From: Methylomonas sp.
GTDB taxonomy: Bacteria; Pseudomonadota; Gammaproteobacteria; Methylococcales; Methylomonadaceae
DNA length: 64,000 bases
NCBI RefSeq assembly: GCF_023228165.1
Contig: NZ_JALOBS010000006.1
Location: 1-64,000, forward strand
Direction: 5' to 3'
Shown here: positions 27,301 to 34,813 of the stretch, one piece after another
Numbering within the stretch: position 1 is the stretch's first letter
Layout of the letters: each line of letters starts with the position of its first letter
Translations under genes and position numbers: made by a program
The notes under the pieces: model-generated
The model's input: the letters and a program-made list of their open reading frames with translations, nothing else
Database searches by the model: none
Told to the model about the DNA's origin: nothing

Positions 27301-27968
27301 TCCACAGCGGCTAAACGAGGGGTATTGCCCAACTCCAGCAGCAGCAGCGGATGATTAACGCTACCACTAACGGGTAACGTGGTTTGCGGTTGGGCCAGTA
27401 AAAAAGCATCAAAGGCTTTGGCGTCTTGCCCGGCACCGTGATTACGCAGCTCGATAACTTTATCGCCGTCCTTCAAGTAAAGTGTCGAGTCCGCTCCGAT
27501 CCAGGCCGGCTCCCACCCCTTGGGCTTTAGACTAAATATTGCCCGTTGCGCCAAATGTTCGAGGTCCGGCCCCGCCCAAATTTCAAAACGTTGCACACAG
27601 AGATCGGGCTCGCCGCCCTGACGCCAGCGCGCCCAAAACTGATAAACGCCCGCCTTGGGAGCGGCGGCCAGTTTAAATCTAAAATCCACGCCCCATCGGC
27701 CAAACCCCGGGTGCAGACTAACCGCTTCATTTTTATCAACCTGAACCGTGGCGTCTGCTGCGTTCAGCAATAACTCGCCTGCCGTCCGACTGAGCTGCGC
27801 CGTTTCGGGAACCGCCATCGGTTCAGTGCCTAAATCGAGCAGCAGCGCCGATAAAGGCCTGGCCGTAGGCGCGGGGAACTGTATTACATCCGCGTTCGCA
27901 GTTGTTGACACAAGCACTTGCGCAAGCCCTGCAACAAACAAAAATGTTAACTGGGACAATGTTTTCAT
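24324..27968 (-). CDS. Large secreted glycoside-hydrolase-like protein with duplicated N-terminal module
   Basis: A 1214-residue exported protein; residues 1-26 form a signal peptide ending in TANA. Two related modules of about 160 residues follow, sharing HPGFGRWGVDF / HAGFGDWAANF, GVYQFWARWRQGGE / GRYRFFARYKSGGE and AFDAFLLAQ / VFDAFLLQL; they look like carbohydrate-binding beta-sandwiches. The C-terminal third (about 860-1150) looks like a clan GH-A TIM barrel: SNEID gives a candidate acid/base Glu941 and FWLGETGA a candidate nucleophile Glu1054. Between them WDVHAYPQN is typical of GH39/GH5-like folds. It sits two kilobases from the polysaccharide operon and might trim or remodel that polymer, which is inference. 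Confidence 0.7.
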   Translation of the reverse strand: MKTLSQLTFLFVAGLAQVLVSTTANADVIQFPAPTARPLSALLLDLGTEPMAVPETAQLSRTAGELLLNAADATVQVDKNEAVSLHPGFGRWGVDFRFKLAAAPKAGVYQFWARWRQGGEPDLCVQRFEIWAGPDLEHLAQRAIFSLKPKGWEPAWIGADSTLYLKDGDKVIELRNHGAGQDAKAFDAFLLAQPQTTLPVSGSVNHPLLLLELGNTPRLAAVDIQTDLQVDIGSAQAGQGAESLLTLDDEVQVFHAGFGDWAANFKFPLQSSIVPGRYRFFARYKSGGEVSQVAQHFVLKAGAKPEQLATRAELVTTNNTPWQYQWLAAEESVTLLPGDRWLEIDNSGKADGAKVFDAFLLQLEMPVGEWMSPEQAQARNRFLAQSRPVANPDRRLYVLDGKGEGDKVLFAGLSATAAQATGRQLPITYLLGEPAETMARQLNISQLPAALISDDHFTLLGVLSNPKHAAEVVNFLADPDKAGGMPVPPTVVADTPKPLRNGRPAAWLVGGLQDGLAGVSIAGLDTETILRPNPGQPYLSLQMMGGEMKSWQPAATQSDASVEILKAAPHAYGWSRGTGYAQLYLHTEHATDVWLHLAQSGIQSAGWLDGQAFRFAVDSKPPGGFSSSGGAIAGLLTGLTTEGLPATAIAERREAPQLAKLALAPGWHSLLLKLTMQHDQGQRFSFTAQFTDANGQASETIQTRLSDPAAELALNAIAAGIRPLVFVDAPANLPHPGEPLKLRMDMRWQPILEQQTLPAPLPRFQAKLRLRLKDYNGKQIAVHEISSLFPGQVEIDLGPIAEPGYYAVYPSLYTPDGHLIMNYPSDGFSVVAGNVAQRQRLALKKLWNNDYYALADGDNSFGQAGAYFNWLQRMGIFNSFGSYPGFDNQYQSQWRRAKQLGLQLFADSAGDSHWLNDQAEQGRNFVNAAAAYTRYFKASNEIDIRYEPEWQKLRDPGHWLERAKREFQLAHQARPDAHYLGGSLVRPGEGDWFKQVLQLGLDQYQDAWDVHAYPQNAPRFGEPLGNGSTEDERGVLAVYADLGKQNSLPFWLGETGAKAMHGVSGRRWQAEQAAKMIAWVNSRQDYLGLAFCIAHEYDLAYGRIWDYSMGHKPGEAALYTASALIDGLPYQAVDTRDAAIQAAYFGTTLMIWRDDAGVSDWPLQLDPGKSWVVVDVVGARRDLPVDQTGRAYLNISASPVYVLQQRDYQALTRH

Positions 27969-28220
27969 AGTTCGGTTAGGGGAAAACGACGAAACGGCTT
28001 CGCAACATGAAAAGCGTGCTAAATTAAGGGTATCATAATGCTATAAAACTCCAACCAGCCAAATGCTTTTATTGCCAAACCATGCATTGGTCTTAAAACT
28101 ATTTGTAGACTGCCACTTCATCGAATCGATGCAAAAATCTAAACACCGTTCAAAGTTTAATTTTCATGAAATCTGAATTTGTCGGTACTATGGACACGTT
28201 ATTTTCTTTGTTGAGTGCGG

Positions 28221-29681
28221 ATGAAATATAAGAATCTTTTATCGTTAAAATCTCTGATCGTACTGGGCTTTGCCACAGCTGTTATTCCACTCTTTCTGGG
28301 CGTAATGTATGCCGCATACGGCCTGCGGGAAACCGCGGAGCTTGGTAGAACCATTAATTCTCAGGTTTTCGAACAAACCAAAACCATACGCACGGTATTG
28401 CAGAAATCATCCGATATAGAGCGCAAAGCCCGGCTGTTTGTTTTGTTATCCGATCCCGCGCTTCGGCAACCCTATGAACGCGAATCCTATGAGGCGGCCC
28501 GTGCATCGTTCAAACAGTCGCTGAGCGATTTGCTGAAGCTGCACGTGGATAACAAAATTGCCCTGCTGGTAAACGAATTATCCGAAAAGGAGAACCTGAT
28601 TTATCAACAAATCATCGGCTCGGAAACCGACAATAGTTTTAAATTACCCATAGATGAAGCGTTTCAAGGTTTACGGGAATCCTCCAATGTTTTATCGCGC
28701 GAATTTGAGAATCATGTCGAGCATACTTTTAACGAATTGCGCCAGTTATCGGAGTCCCTGGAGCAAGGTTTATTAATCAAGGGCGCCATTTTACTGATGC
28801 TTTCCTGTGCCTTGGTGTTGGCCTTACTCAACGTACTATCGGGATCAATGCGCCAGTTGGACACGGCTATTCGCCGCTTGGGGTCCGGCGAATTGCAGGA
28901 ACCGATCGAAGTCAGCGGACCGGCCGATTTACGTTATCTCGGCGAGCGTCTGGAATGGCTACGCACGCATTTAATTTCGCTGGAATCGTCCAAGCAACAA
29001 TTGATGCAAAATCTGGCTAGAGAAATAGAACAACCCTTACAACAAATCCGTCATGGCGCTGGACAACTGGCCACGCCGGACGAACAGTTTACCTCGCACA
29101 CGGAAACCGAGCTTGCGCTTCAAATGGAAGCCAGCGTCGACAAGCTGAAGACAGTTTCCGAACAATTGTTAAAATACAGCCAGATTCAAGCGTCCCAGCC
29201 TATTCGGGAGATACAGATCCTAAATATGCACGAACTGGTGGAAACCACGCTGGAGAGTTTCGAGGATGCTTTACAAGCCAAATCGATCCACGTGAAAAAA
29301 CTGATCAAACCTTTACAGATAGAAGGCATAGCGGAGCAATGCCGCGGTATTGTCGAGGAATTGCTGGCCAATGCCATCCAATTTTCGCCTGAAAACGGCG
29401 AAATCCGGATTATGTTGCGGGATAGCGGCAATGTCATGGAACTGGAAATTGAAGACGACGGCCCCGGCATCGAGCCCGATACCCGTCTGCAGGTGTTTGA
29501 ACCATTTTACAGGGGCAACCCGACCGCTCAAACCGAACCTGGCGAAAACCACGGTTTGGGATTGGCCATGGTGCGTGAATATGTCGCCCACCACCAAGGG
29601 CAGATCGAATTTATCGACCCGAGACAGGACCATTTGGGTGCTCGCGTCAGAGTTCAGATACCCTTGGATATTGCAGCCTAA
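28221..29681 (+). CDS. Histidine-kinase-like sensor lacking the phospho-accepting histidine
   Basis: A 486-residue inner-membrane protein with two membrane helices (about 9-33 and 186-206), a helical periplasmic domain, and a cytosolic HAMP-like and kinase region resembling GlrK/QseE. In the H-box the expected SHELKTPL reads AREIEQPL, so Arg267 (codon AGA at 29019) replaces the conserved histidine. The ATP-binding domain appears intact: N-box EELLANAIQFSP, G1 EDDGPGIEPD, G2 HGLGLAM. It may therefore bind ATP and regulate a partner without autophosphorylation. ATG 28221 is preferred to GTG 28215 because GAG lies five bases before it. It heads a four-gene operon with a lipoprotein, an intact kinase and a response regulator. 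Confidence 0.85.
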   Translation: MKYKNLLSLKSLIVLGFATAVIPLFLGVMYAAYGLRETAELGRTINSQVFEQTKTIRTVLQKSSDIERKARLFVLLSDPALRQPYERESYEAARASFKQSLSDLLKLHVDNKIALLVNELSEKENLIYQQIIGSETDNSFKLPIDEAFQGLRESSNVLSREFENHVEHTFNELRQLSESLEQGLLIKGAILLMLSCALVLALLNVLSGSMRQLDTAIRRLGSGELQEPIEVSGPADLRYLGERLEWLRTHLISLESSKQQLMQNLAREIEQPLQQIRHGAGQLATPDEQFTSHTETELALQMEASVDKLKTVSEQLLKYSQIQASQPIREIQILNMHELVETTLESFEDALQAKSIHVKKLIKPLQIEGIAEQCRGIVEELLANAIQFSPENGEIRIMLRDSGNVMELEIEDDGPGIEPDTRLQVFEPFYRGNPTAQTEPGENHGLGLAMVREYVAHHQGQIEFIDPRQDHLGARVRVQIPLDIAA

Positions 29682-29695
29682 ATTCAGGAATTTTT

Positions 29696-30271
29696 ATGCC
29701 ACTTTTACGAGCCATACGGCTACTTTGTTTGATTTTGAATGTTTTACTGGTAACCGGCTGCGCGGGGTTTAATTCCGCTAACGATAGAGATGCACAAAAC
29801 CGTTACGATCCCTATGCACAGTCCGGCATTGATGAACTGCTGGCTTTTGGCGCCAGCATGGCAAGCATGTCCGATGCAGGCAGGGCTGAACTATGCAAAT
29901 CTCTGCTTAACACTCAAAAAATATCGCCTTCGGATGGCAAACAGTTGCATCTGATGGTCGGCCGCTTGTTATCCAATGCCTGCGGGGATATCCCAACCAT
30001 ACTCGCCGGCGTCCACGCCATCAGTCCTGCATATGCGTCGGATGAACGGGTGCAGCGCCTTATCGCTATTCATACCCAGGCCCTGCAACGCATCCATCGT
30101 CAAGCGGAAAAACTGAACGTAGTCGAGCAAAAACAAAAGAAAATAAAAACCACTTTGGAATCAAAAGAACCGGCGGGCCCCCAGAAAAACGAAAACCGCT
30201 TACTGAGGGAAAAACTGGAGGCCATTCGCACCATGGAAAAACAAATGGATGAAAGCGTAGACAGCAACTAA
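29696..30271 (+). CDS. QseG-like outer-membrane lipoprotein
   Basis: A 191-residue lipoprotein with lipobox VTGC near residue 22. The body is helical and ends in a charged coiled coil (RIHRQAEKLNVVEQKQKKIK onward). Position and form resemble QseG (YfhG), the lipoprotein encoded between the GlrK/QseE kinase and its regulator in Enterobacteriaceae, where it binds the kinase. The assignment rests on synteny and general form more than on sequence identity. It is 14 bases after the pseudokinase gene and 5 bases before the next kinase gene. Confidence 0.65.
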   Translation: MPLLRAIRLLCLILNVLLVTGCAGFNSANDRDAQNRYDPYAQSGIDELLAFGASMASMSDAGRAELCKSLLNTQKISPSDGKQLHLMVGRLLSNACGDIPTILAGVHAISPAYASDERVQRLIAIHTQALQRIHRQAEKLNVVEQKQKKIKTTLESKEPAGPQKNENRLLREKLEAIRTMEKQMDESVDSN

Positions 30272-30276
30272 TCAGC

Positions 30277-31887
30277 ATGTTCCGTTTTCGCCTGGCATTG
30301 GTCATTGCCGTTTCTTTTGGTTTCGTGTTGCTGTTGGGCGGCATTATGTATTGGGGGGCCGACCAAGTCGCCAAACATTTCCAACGCAGTCAAACCGCTT
30401 TCGAAGCCTTTGACCACTACGAAAACTTATCGCAGGAAGCCTACCGGTATTTCAAGCAACAAATGGATAGGCTGATCACCAGCGGCACTAAGGCGGAATC
30501 CGATTTGGAAACCTCCAAGCAGCGTTTGCTGGAAGCCATGCAGGCGCTTCGGGAACAAGCGATAAAAGATCCGCTGCTGATAGCGGATAAGCAACAGCGC
30601 AACCCGGAGAAGGCCACCGAACTGGAACGGGTTGCCAACCTGACCGCATTTCTGGACGCCAGCGAATACCGTTTTAACGAAGTCGAGCGATTACGGGAAC
30701 AAGGGCTACGAAACGAGGCCTTGCAAGCCTTATCCAAGTTTTCGGATGAAGAAATCGACATCAAATTTCAGCCGCTGATCGACGCCGCCATCCACGCCGA
30801 GCGAGACAAAGCCGCTCAAGCCAAACAAGAACTAGAAAATCTGGTCGCTCAATCGCGCTGGGTGACTATTTCAGCGGCTTTAATTGCCGCCATTTTCAGC
30901 CTGACCGCCGGGGTATTTTTACTGGGGCGAGTCAAAAAACCCATAGAAGCCTTAATGCAAGGCACTAATGAAATCGCCTCGGGCAATTTAAACTACCGTA
31001 TCATTTTAGATAGCCGCGACGAGTTTGCCTATCTTGCCAGCCACTTCAATAAAATGGCGATCGAGTTAGGCGTGCAACAAGAAAAATTGCGCCAAGGCCG
31101 AGAGGAGTTGGAAAACCGGGTCGCCGAACGCACCTACGAGCTGCAACAATTAAACCAAGCCTTAAAACGTATGGACGCCGAACGGTGCGAATTTTTGGCC
31201 GACATTAGTCACGAACTGCGTACCCCCATCACGGTGATCAGAGGCGAGGCCGAAGTGACGCTGCGCGGCCATGAACGCGATCCGGAAGAATATAAAGACA
31301 CTCTGCAGCGTATCCTAGACTTAGCCATGCAACTGGGTAAATATGTCAATGATCTGTTATTTTTGGCTCGCTCCGAAACCGCCAATCTACAGTTTGAATG
31401 GGACGAACTGGATCTGACGGAATTAATCAGCAGTAGCGTGGAAGATTTTAAGATGATGGCGGAGGAAAGCGCTATTTGCCTGTCCTATACCGCGCCCGAA
31501 CAACCCATTTGGTTGTTCGGCGACAAACAACGTCTGCGGCAGGTTTTATTTATTTTAGGCGATAATGCCTGCCGCTATTCAAAACCCGGCGGACAGATCA
31601 TAATTAACACTTGGCTGGATGAAACCCATGTTTACATCAGTCTGACCGACAAGGGAATCGGCATCCCTTCCCAGGATCTGGAACGCATTTTCGAACGTAA
31701 TTTTCGTAGCGAAAATGCCCGCCATCTGCACGATGACGGTTCCGGTCTGGGTTTACCGCTGGCAAAATCCATTTTAAAAGCGCATGGTGGTCAAATCAGT
31801 GTCGATAGTTGCGTAAACGCCGGCACTACCTTTACCATCAAATTGCCGTTAATTTCCACAGGCGAGGACCAAGATTCCCATGAGTGA
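30277..31887 (+). CDS. Intact sensor histidine kinase
   Basis: A 536-residue sensor kinase with two membrane helices (about 7-25 and 196-216), a helical periplasmic domain of about 170 residues, a HAMP domain (KKPIEALMQGTNEIASGNL), a coiled coil, and a HisKA domain with H312 in ISHELRTPITVI. The HATPase domain has DNACRYSKPGG, DKGIGIP and DDGSGLGLPLA. It would phosphorylate the OmpR-type regulator encoded by the overlapping next gene. The preceding lipoprotein and pseudokinase probably modulate it. Confidence 0.92.
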   Translation: MFRFRLALVIAVSFGFVLLLGGIMYWGADQVAKHFQRSQTAFEAFDHYENLSQEAYRYFKQQMDRLITSGTKAESDLETSKQRLLEAMQALREQAIKDPLLIADKQQRNPEKATELERVANLTAFLDASEYRFNEVERLREQGLRNEALQALSKFSDEEIDIKFQPLIDAAIHAERDKAAQAKQELENLVAQSRWVTISAALIAAIFSLTAGVFLLGRVKKPIEALMQGTNEIASGNLNYRIILDSRDEFAYLASHFNKMAIELGVQQEKLRQGREELENRVAERTYELQQLNQALKRMDAERCEFLADISHELRTPITVIRGEAEVTLRGHERDPEEYKDTLQRILDLAMQLGKYVNDLLFLARSETANLQFEWDELDLTELISSSVEDFKMMAEESAICLSYTAPEQPIWLFGDKQRLRQVLFILGDNACRYSKPGGQIIINTWLDETHVYISLTDKGIGIPSQDLERIFERNFRSENARHLHDDGSGLGLPLAKSILKAHGGQISVDSCVNAGTTFTIKLPLISTGEDQDSHE

Positions 31888-32608
31888 ACTTCCCCCTAAA
31901 TCCAACCATAACGGCGACTTCGGATTCCTACGGATTCTGTTAGTCGAAGACGATAAACGGATTGCCGATTTTGTCGAACGCGGCCTGAAGGCCGAAGGAT
32001 ACGCCGTGGAAACGGCCCGCTGCGGACAGGACGCCATCGCCATAGGTTGCGAGAGCCAATTTCAGGCGATTATTCTGGATTTGGGCCTACCCGACATCAA
32101 CGGCCGCGAAGTGTGCGAACGGCTGCGTAAGCACAGCGTCGATACGCCTATCCTGATGCTGACCGCCCGCGATACGGTTCAAGACAAAGTCACCGGTCTG
32201 CGTTCGGGTGCCGACGACTATATGACCAAACCGTTTGCTTTTGAAGAGCTGTTGGCGCGGATTGAAGTTTTGATGCGCAGGCGCAGCGGCGAAATCAAAC
32301 TGGATTCAAAAGAACTGCAAATGGCCGACTTGTTGTTGAATGTGGATACACATGAAGTCAAACGCGGCGACACCGGTATAGAACTAACGCCCAAGGAATT
32401 CGCTTTGCTGGAATGCTTTATGCGCATGCCGGGCAAGGTGTTAAGCCGTACCCGGATTTTGGAACAGGTGTGGGGCTATAGCGCCGACCCCTTAACCAAT
32501 GTGGTGGATGTGTATATCCGCCAGCTGCGCCGCAAGATCGATGATAATTTCGAGCTGAAACTGCTGAAAACAGTGCGCGGTTATGGCTACAAAATGGATG
32601 CAACCTAA
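31880..32608 (+). CDS. OmpR/PhoB-family response regulator
   Basis: A 242-residue two-domain regulator. The receiver domain has the acidic pair EDD (23-25), phospho-acceptor D67 in ILDLGLPD, T95 in LTARD and K117 in YMTKPF. The C-terminal winged helix shows LTPKEFALLECFMRMPGKVLSR, VVDVYIRQLRRKID and TVRGYGYKM. The first 17 residues are an extra tail before the usual start at FLRILLVEDD. It overlaps the kinase gene by eight bases. In the enterobacterial counterpart locus the regulator is NtrC-like (GlrR), so this operon has a different output module. Confidence 0.93.
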   Translation: MSELPPKSNHNGDFGFLRILLVEDDKRIADFVERGLKAEGYAVETARCGQDAIAIGCESQFQAIILDLGLPDINGREVCERLRKHSVDTPILMLTARDTVQDKVTGLRSGADDYMTKPFAFEELLARIEVLMRRRSGEIKLDSKELQMADLLLNVDTHEVKRGDTGIELTPKEFALLECFMRMPGKVLSRTRILEQVWGYSADPLTNVVDVYIRQLRRKIDDNFELKLLKTVRGYGYKMDAT

Positions 32609-32670
32609 GGCGATTTCCCACCTAAAATCTCAACCCGGCAAAATCATGATCTGAAACTGCCGGGCAGTGC

Positions 32671-33744
32671 TTATTCCGCCGCCAGATACTGTCCCGGATG
32701 GATAGGCGTTTCGTAAAATATGCCTTCACGAAAGTAAGGTTCCGGATTGCTGGCGATTTCCCGCGCCGCTAAAAATTGCGCATAATAATTCCGGGAAGCA
32801 AACCCAAAGGCCGGGCCGTCATATTGCTCTACAATCCGCACAAAATCGGTTCCCATTCTGTTTTGCGCCCGGTTCATCCCGCCGATGCCATGATTGTAAG
32901 AGGTCAACGCCGCCGGCCAATTACCTAATTTTCTATAGGCGTAACTCAAATAATTGGCGGCACCGTTGGCGGAAATAAACGGATCTAAACGTTGATCCAC
33001 TCGGTTATTGCCGGGCATGAAGGTTTGTGCCGCTGCCTTGGTAAATTGCCACATACCGACGGCACCGGCCGAAGAGCGCGCCGACGGTTGGAATGAAGAT
33101 TCCACATGCGGCAAATAAGCCAACTCTTCCGGCAATCCGGCATCACGAAACACTTTTCTAAATTGCAAATTGTACTTACCGCTGATTTCCAGACCGCGCT
33201 TAAAACGCTCCCGAGTACCGCGCTGCGCCCTGACTCTATCGCCGGCGCCGGGCAAAATACTGTTTAACGGCCGACCGCTGCTTTCCAGTTTAGCAATCAA
33301 CTGCCGATCATCGGCATTCAAGGCGGCGTTATAACGTAATTTGTTTTCCAGTTCGCTCAAACGTGATTTCCAGAAATCGCGCCGACTGCTCATCGCCATT
33401 TTTTGCTCGGTCGTCAAGCCTTCCGCCACATATCCCGGCAAAGGCATGACTTCATAAACGACGTCCATGAATCGATCATCATGGTAAGCCACTTCCGAGC
33501 GCCGCCAAACCGCATAGGTTTTACGCCAAAAATCCACCGCGGGCTCCAAAGCGGCCGGCTTGGGAAACAGGCCGGTGTAACTCGCGGGGGCAATATTATT
33601 CCTGGCCTGATTGGGCGCATGCGAAATATTGGCTCTGTAGGGAATGGCTTTATCGCGTTTATAGTTTGTCTGAGAGGTGCTGCAACCATTTAGCATGATT
33701 AACAGAACGGGAAAAAAGGATACTTTTAAAAACTGTCGATTCAT
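32671..33744 (-). CDS. Membrane-bound lytic murein transglycosylase, SLT family
   Basis: A 357-residue lipoprotein (lipobox LNGC, Cys21) that cleaves peptidoglycan glycan strands by a lytic reaction. The SLT domain lies at about 195-310 with catalytic Glu215 in LPHVESSFQP, then SSAGAVGMWQFTKAAA and TSYNHGIGGM, like MltD. The LysM repeats found at the C-terminus of MltD are absent, and the N-terminal 170 residues have no clear domain. It converges with the response regulator gene. Confidence 0.9.
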   Translation of the reverse strand: MNRQFLKVSFFPVLLIMLNGCSTSQTNYKRDKAIPYRANISHAPNQARNNIAPASYTGLFPKPAALEPAVDFWRKTYAVWRRSEVAYHDDRFMDVVYEVMPLPGYVAEGLTTEQKMAMSSRRDFWKSRLSELENKLRYNAALNADDRQLIAKLESSGRPLNSILPGAGDRVRAQRGTRERFKRGLEISGKYNLQFRKVFRDAGLPEELAYLPHVESSFQPSARSSAGAVGMWQFTKAAAQTFMPGNNRVDQRLDPFISANGAANYLSYAYRKLGNWPAALTSYNHGIGGMNRAQNRMGTDFVRIVEQYDGPAFGFASRNYYAQFLAAREIASNPEPYFREGIFYETPIHPGQYLAAE

Positions 33745-33972
33745 AGTCTTACCGTGGTTTGGTTCCGCTGGGAATGATTCTTGGTAGCCGGTCTTTGAAG
33801 AATAGCGCTCATTTCAACATTAAGCTTAGAACAAACGTGAAGTTCGTCACATTTATTATTGTAATTGTTCTGATTATTTTAATCTTAAAATCGCTACTTT
33901 TAAGGATACTTTGTTATAAAGCCAGCTGGATAACCTAACTTCACCGATTTTTTTCCACCCTTGAAATGACTT

Positions 33973-34752
33973 ATGATTGACTGGAACACCACTTTTGCAG
34001 CCATCTGGCGCCAGCGTCAGGCGTTTTTACGCCCCGTAAAACAAACGGATCCCATACGCCTGGAGCAACTTTTCGGCATCGATGCCCAAAAACAGCAATT
34101 GATGGCCAATACCGAACGTTTCCTGGCCGGCCGGCCGGCCAACAACGCCTTACTCTGGGGAGCCAGAGGCACCGGCAAATCGTCTTTGGTGAAAGCCTTG
34201 TTAAACGCATACCGAGATCAGGGGCTGCGCATTATCGAAGTGGATAAACAGGATCTACTGTATCTGCCGGAAATAGTTGACGATATTCGCGAGCAACCGC
34301 AACGCTTCATTATCTATTGCGACGATTTATCCTTTGATAACGGCGACACCTTATATAAACCCTTAAAAAGCGTACTGGAAGGTTCCATCGAACTGCCGCC
34401 CGAAAACGTACTATTTTATGCTACCTCCAACCGCCGCCATTTGCTACCCGAGCACATGCGCGACAACCTGGATACCCAGTTAATCGATGGTGAAGTGCAT
34501 TATTCCGACACCATAGAAGAAAAAATTTCACTTTCGGACCGATTCGGTCTACGGCTGGCCTTTTATCCGCAACCCACCCCCACCTTTCTGGATATTGTCG
34601 ACAGCTATTTCGTCGATTTTAGCGGCGACAGAGCGGTTCTACATAAAGCGGCGCTGGATTTTGCCCATCAGAACGCCGCTAAAAACGGCCGTACCGCTCG
34701 CCAATTTTTTAACGCTTACAGTCGCCAAAGCGCCGCCGCCAGCAAACCTTAA
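33973..34752 (+). CDS. DUF815 AAA+ ATPase
   Basis: A 259-residue cytosolic ATPase of the DUF815 family. Walker A is GARGTGKSS (63-71), Walker B FIIYCDDLSF, sensor-1-like YATSNRRHLLPE, and the arginine-rich end GRTARQFF. The family is widespread in proteobacteria but uncharacterised; the predicted fold resembles DnaA/DnaC-like loaders. It is followed after 61 bases by the GH17 gene on the same strand. Confidence 0.88.
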   Translation: MIDWNTTFAAIWRQRQAFLRPVKQTDPIRLEQLFGIDAQKQQLMANTERFLAGRPANNALLWGARGTGKSSLVKALLNAYRDQGLRIIEVDKQDLLYLPEIVDDIREQPQRFIIYCDDLSFDNGDTLYKPLKSVLEGSIELPPENVLFYATSNRRHLLPEHMRDNLDTQLIDGEVHYSDTIEEKISLSDRFGLRLAFYPQPTPTFLDIVDSYFVDFSGDRAVLHKAALDFAHQNAAKNGRTARQFFNAYSRQSAAASKP

Positions 34753-34813
34753 CTCTAGCAAGCCGGGTATAATCGGCCACCTTTTGCTCTTTATCCGGCT
34801 CCGATAACCTTCT

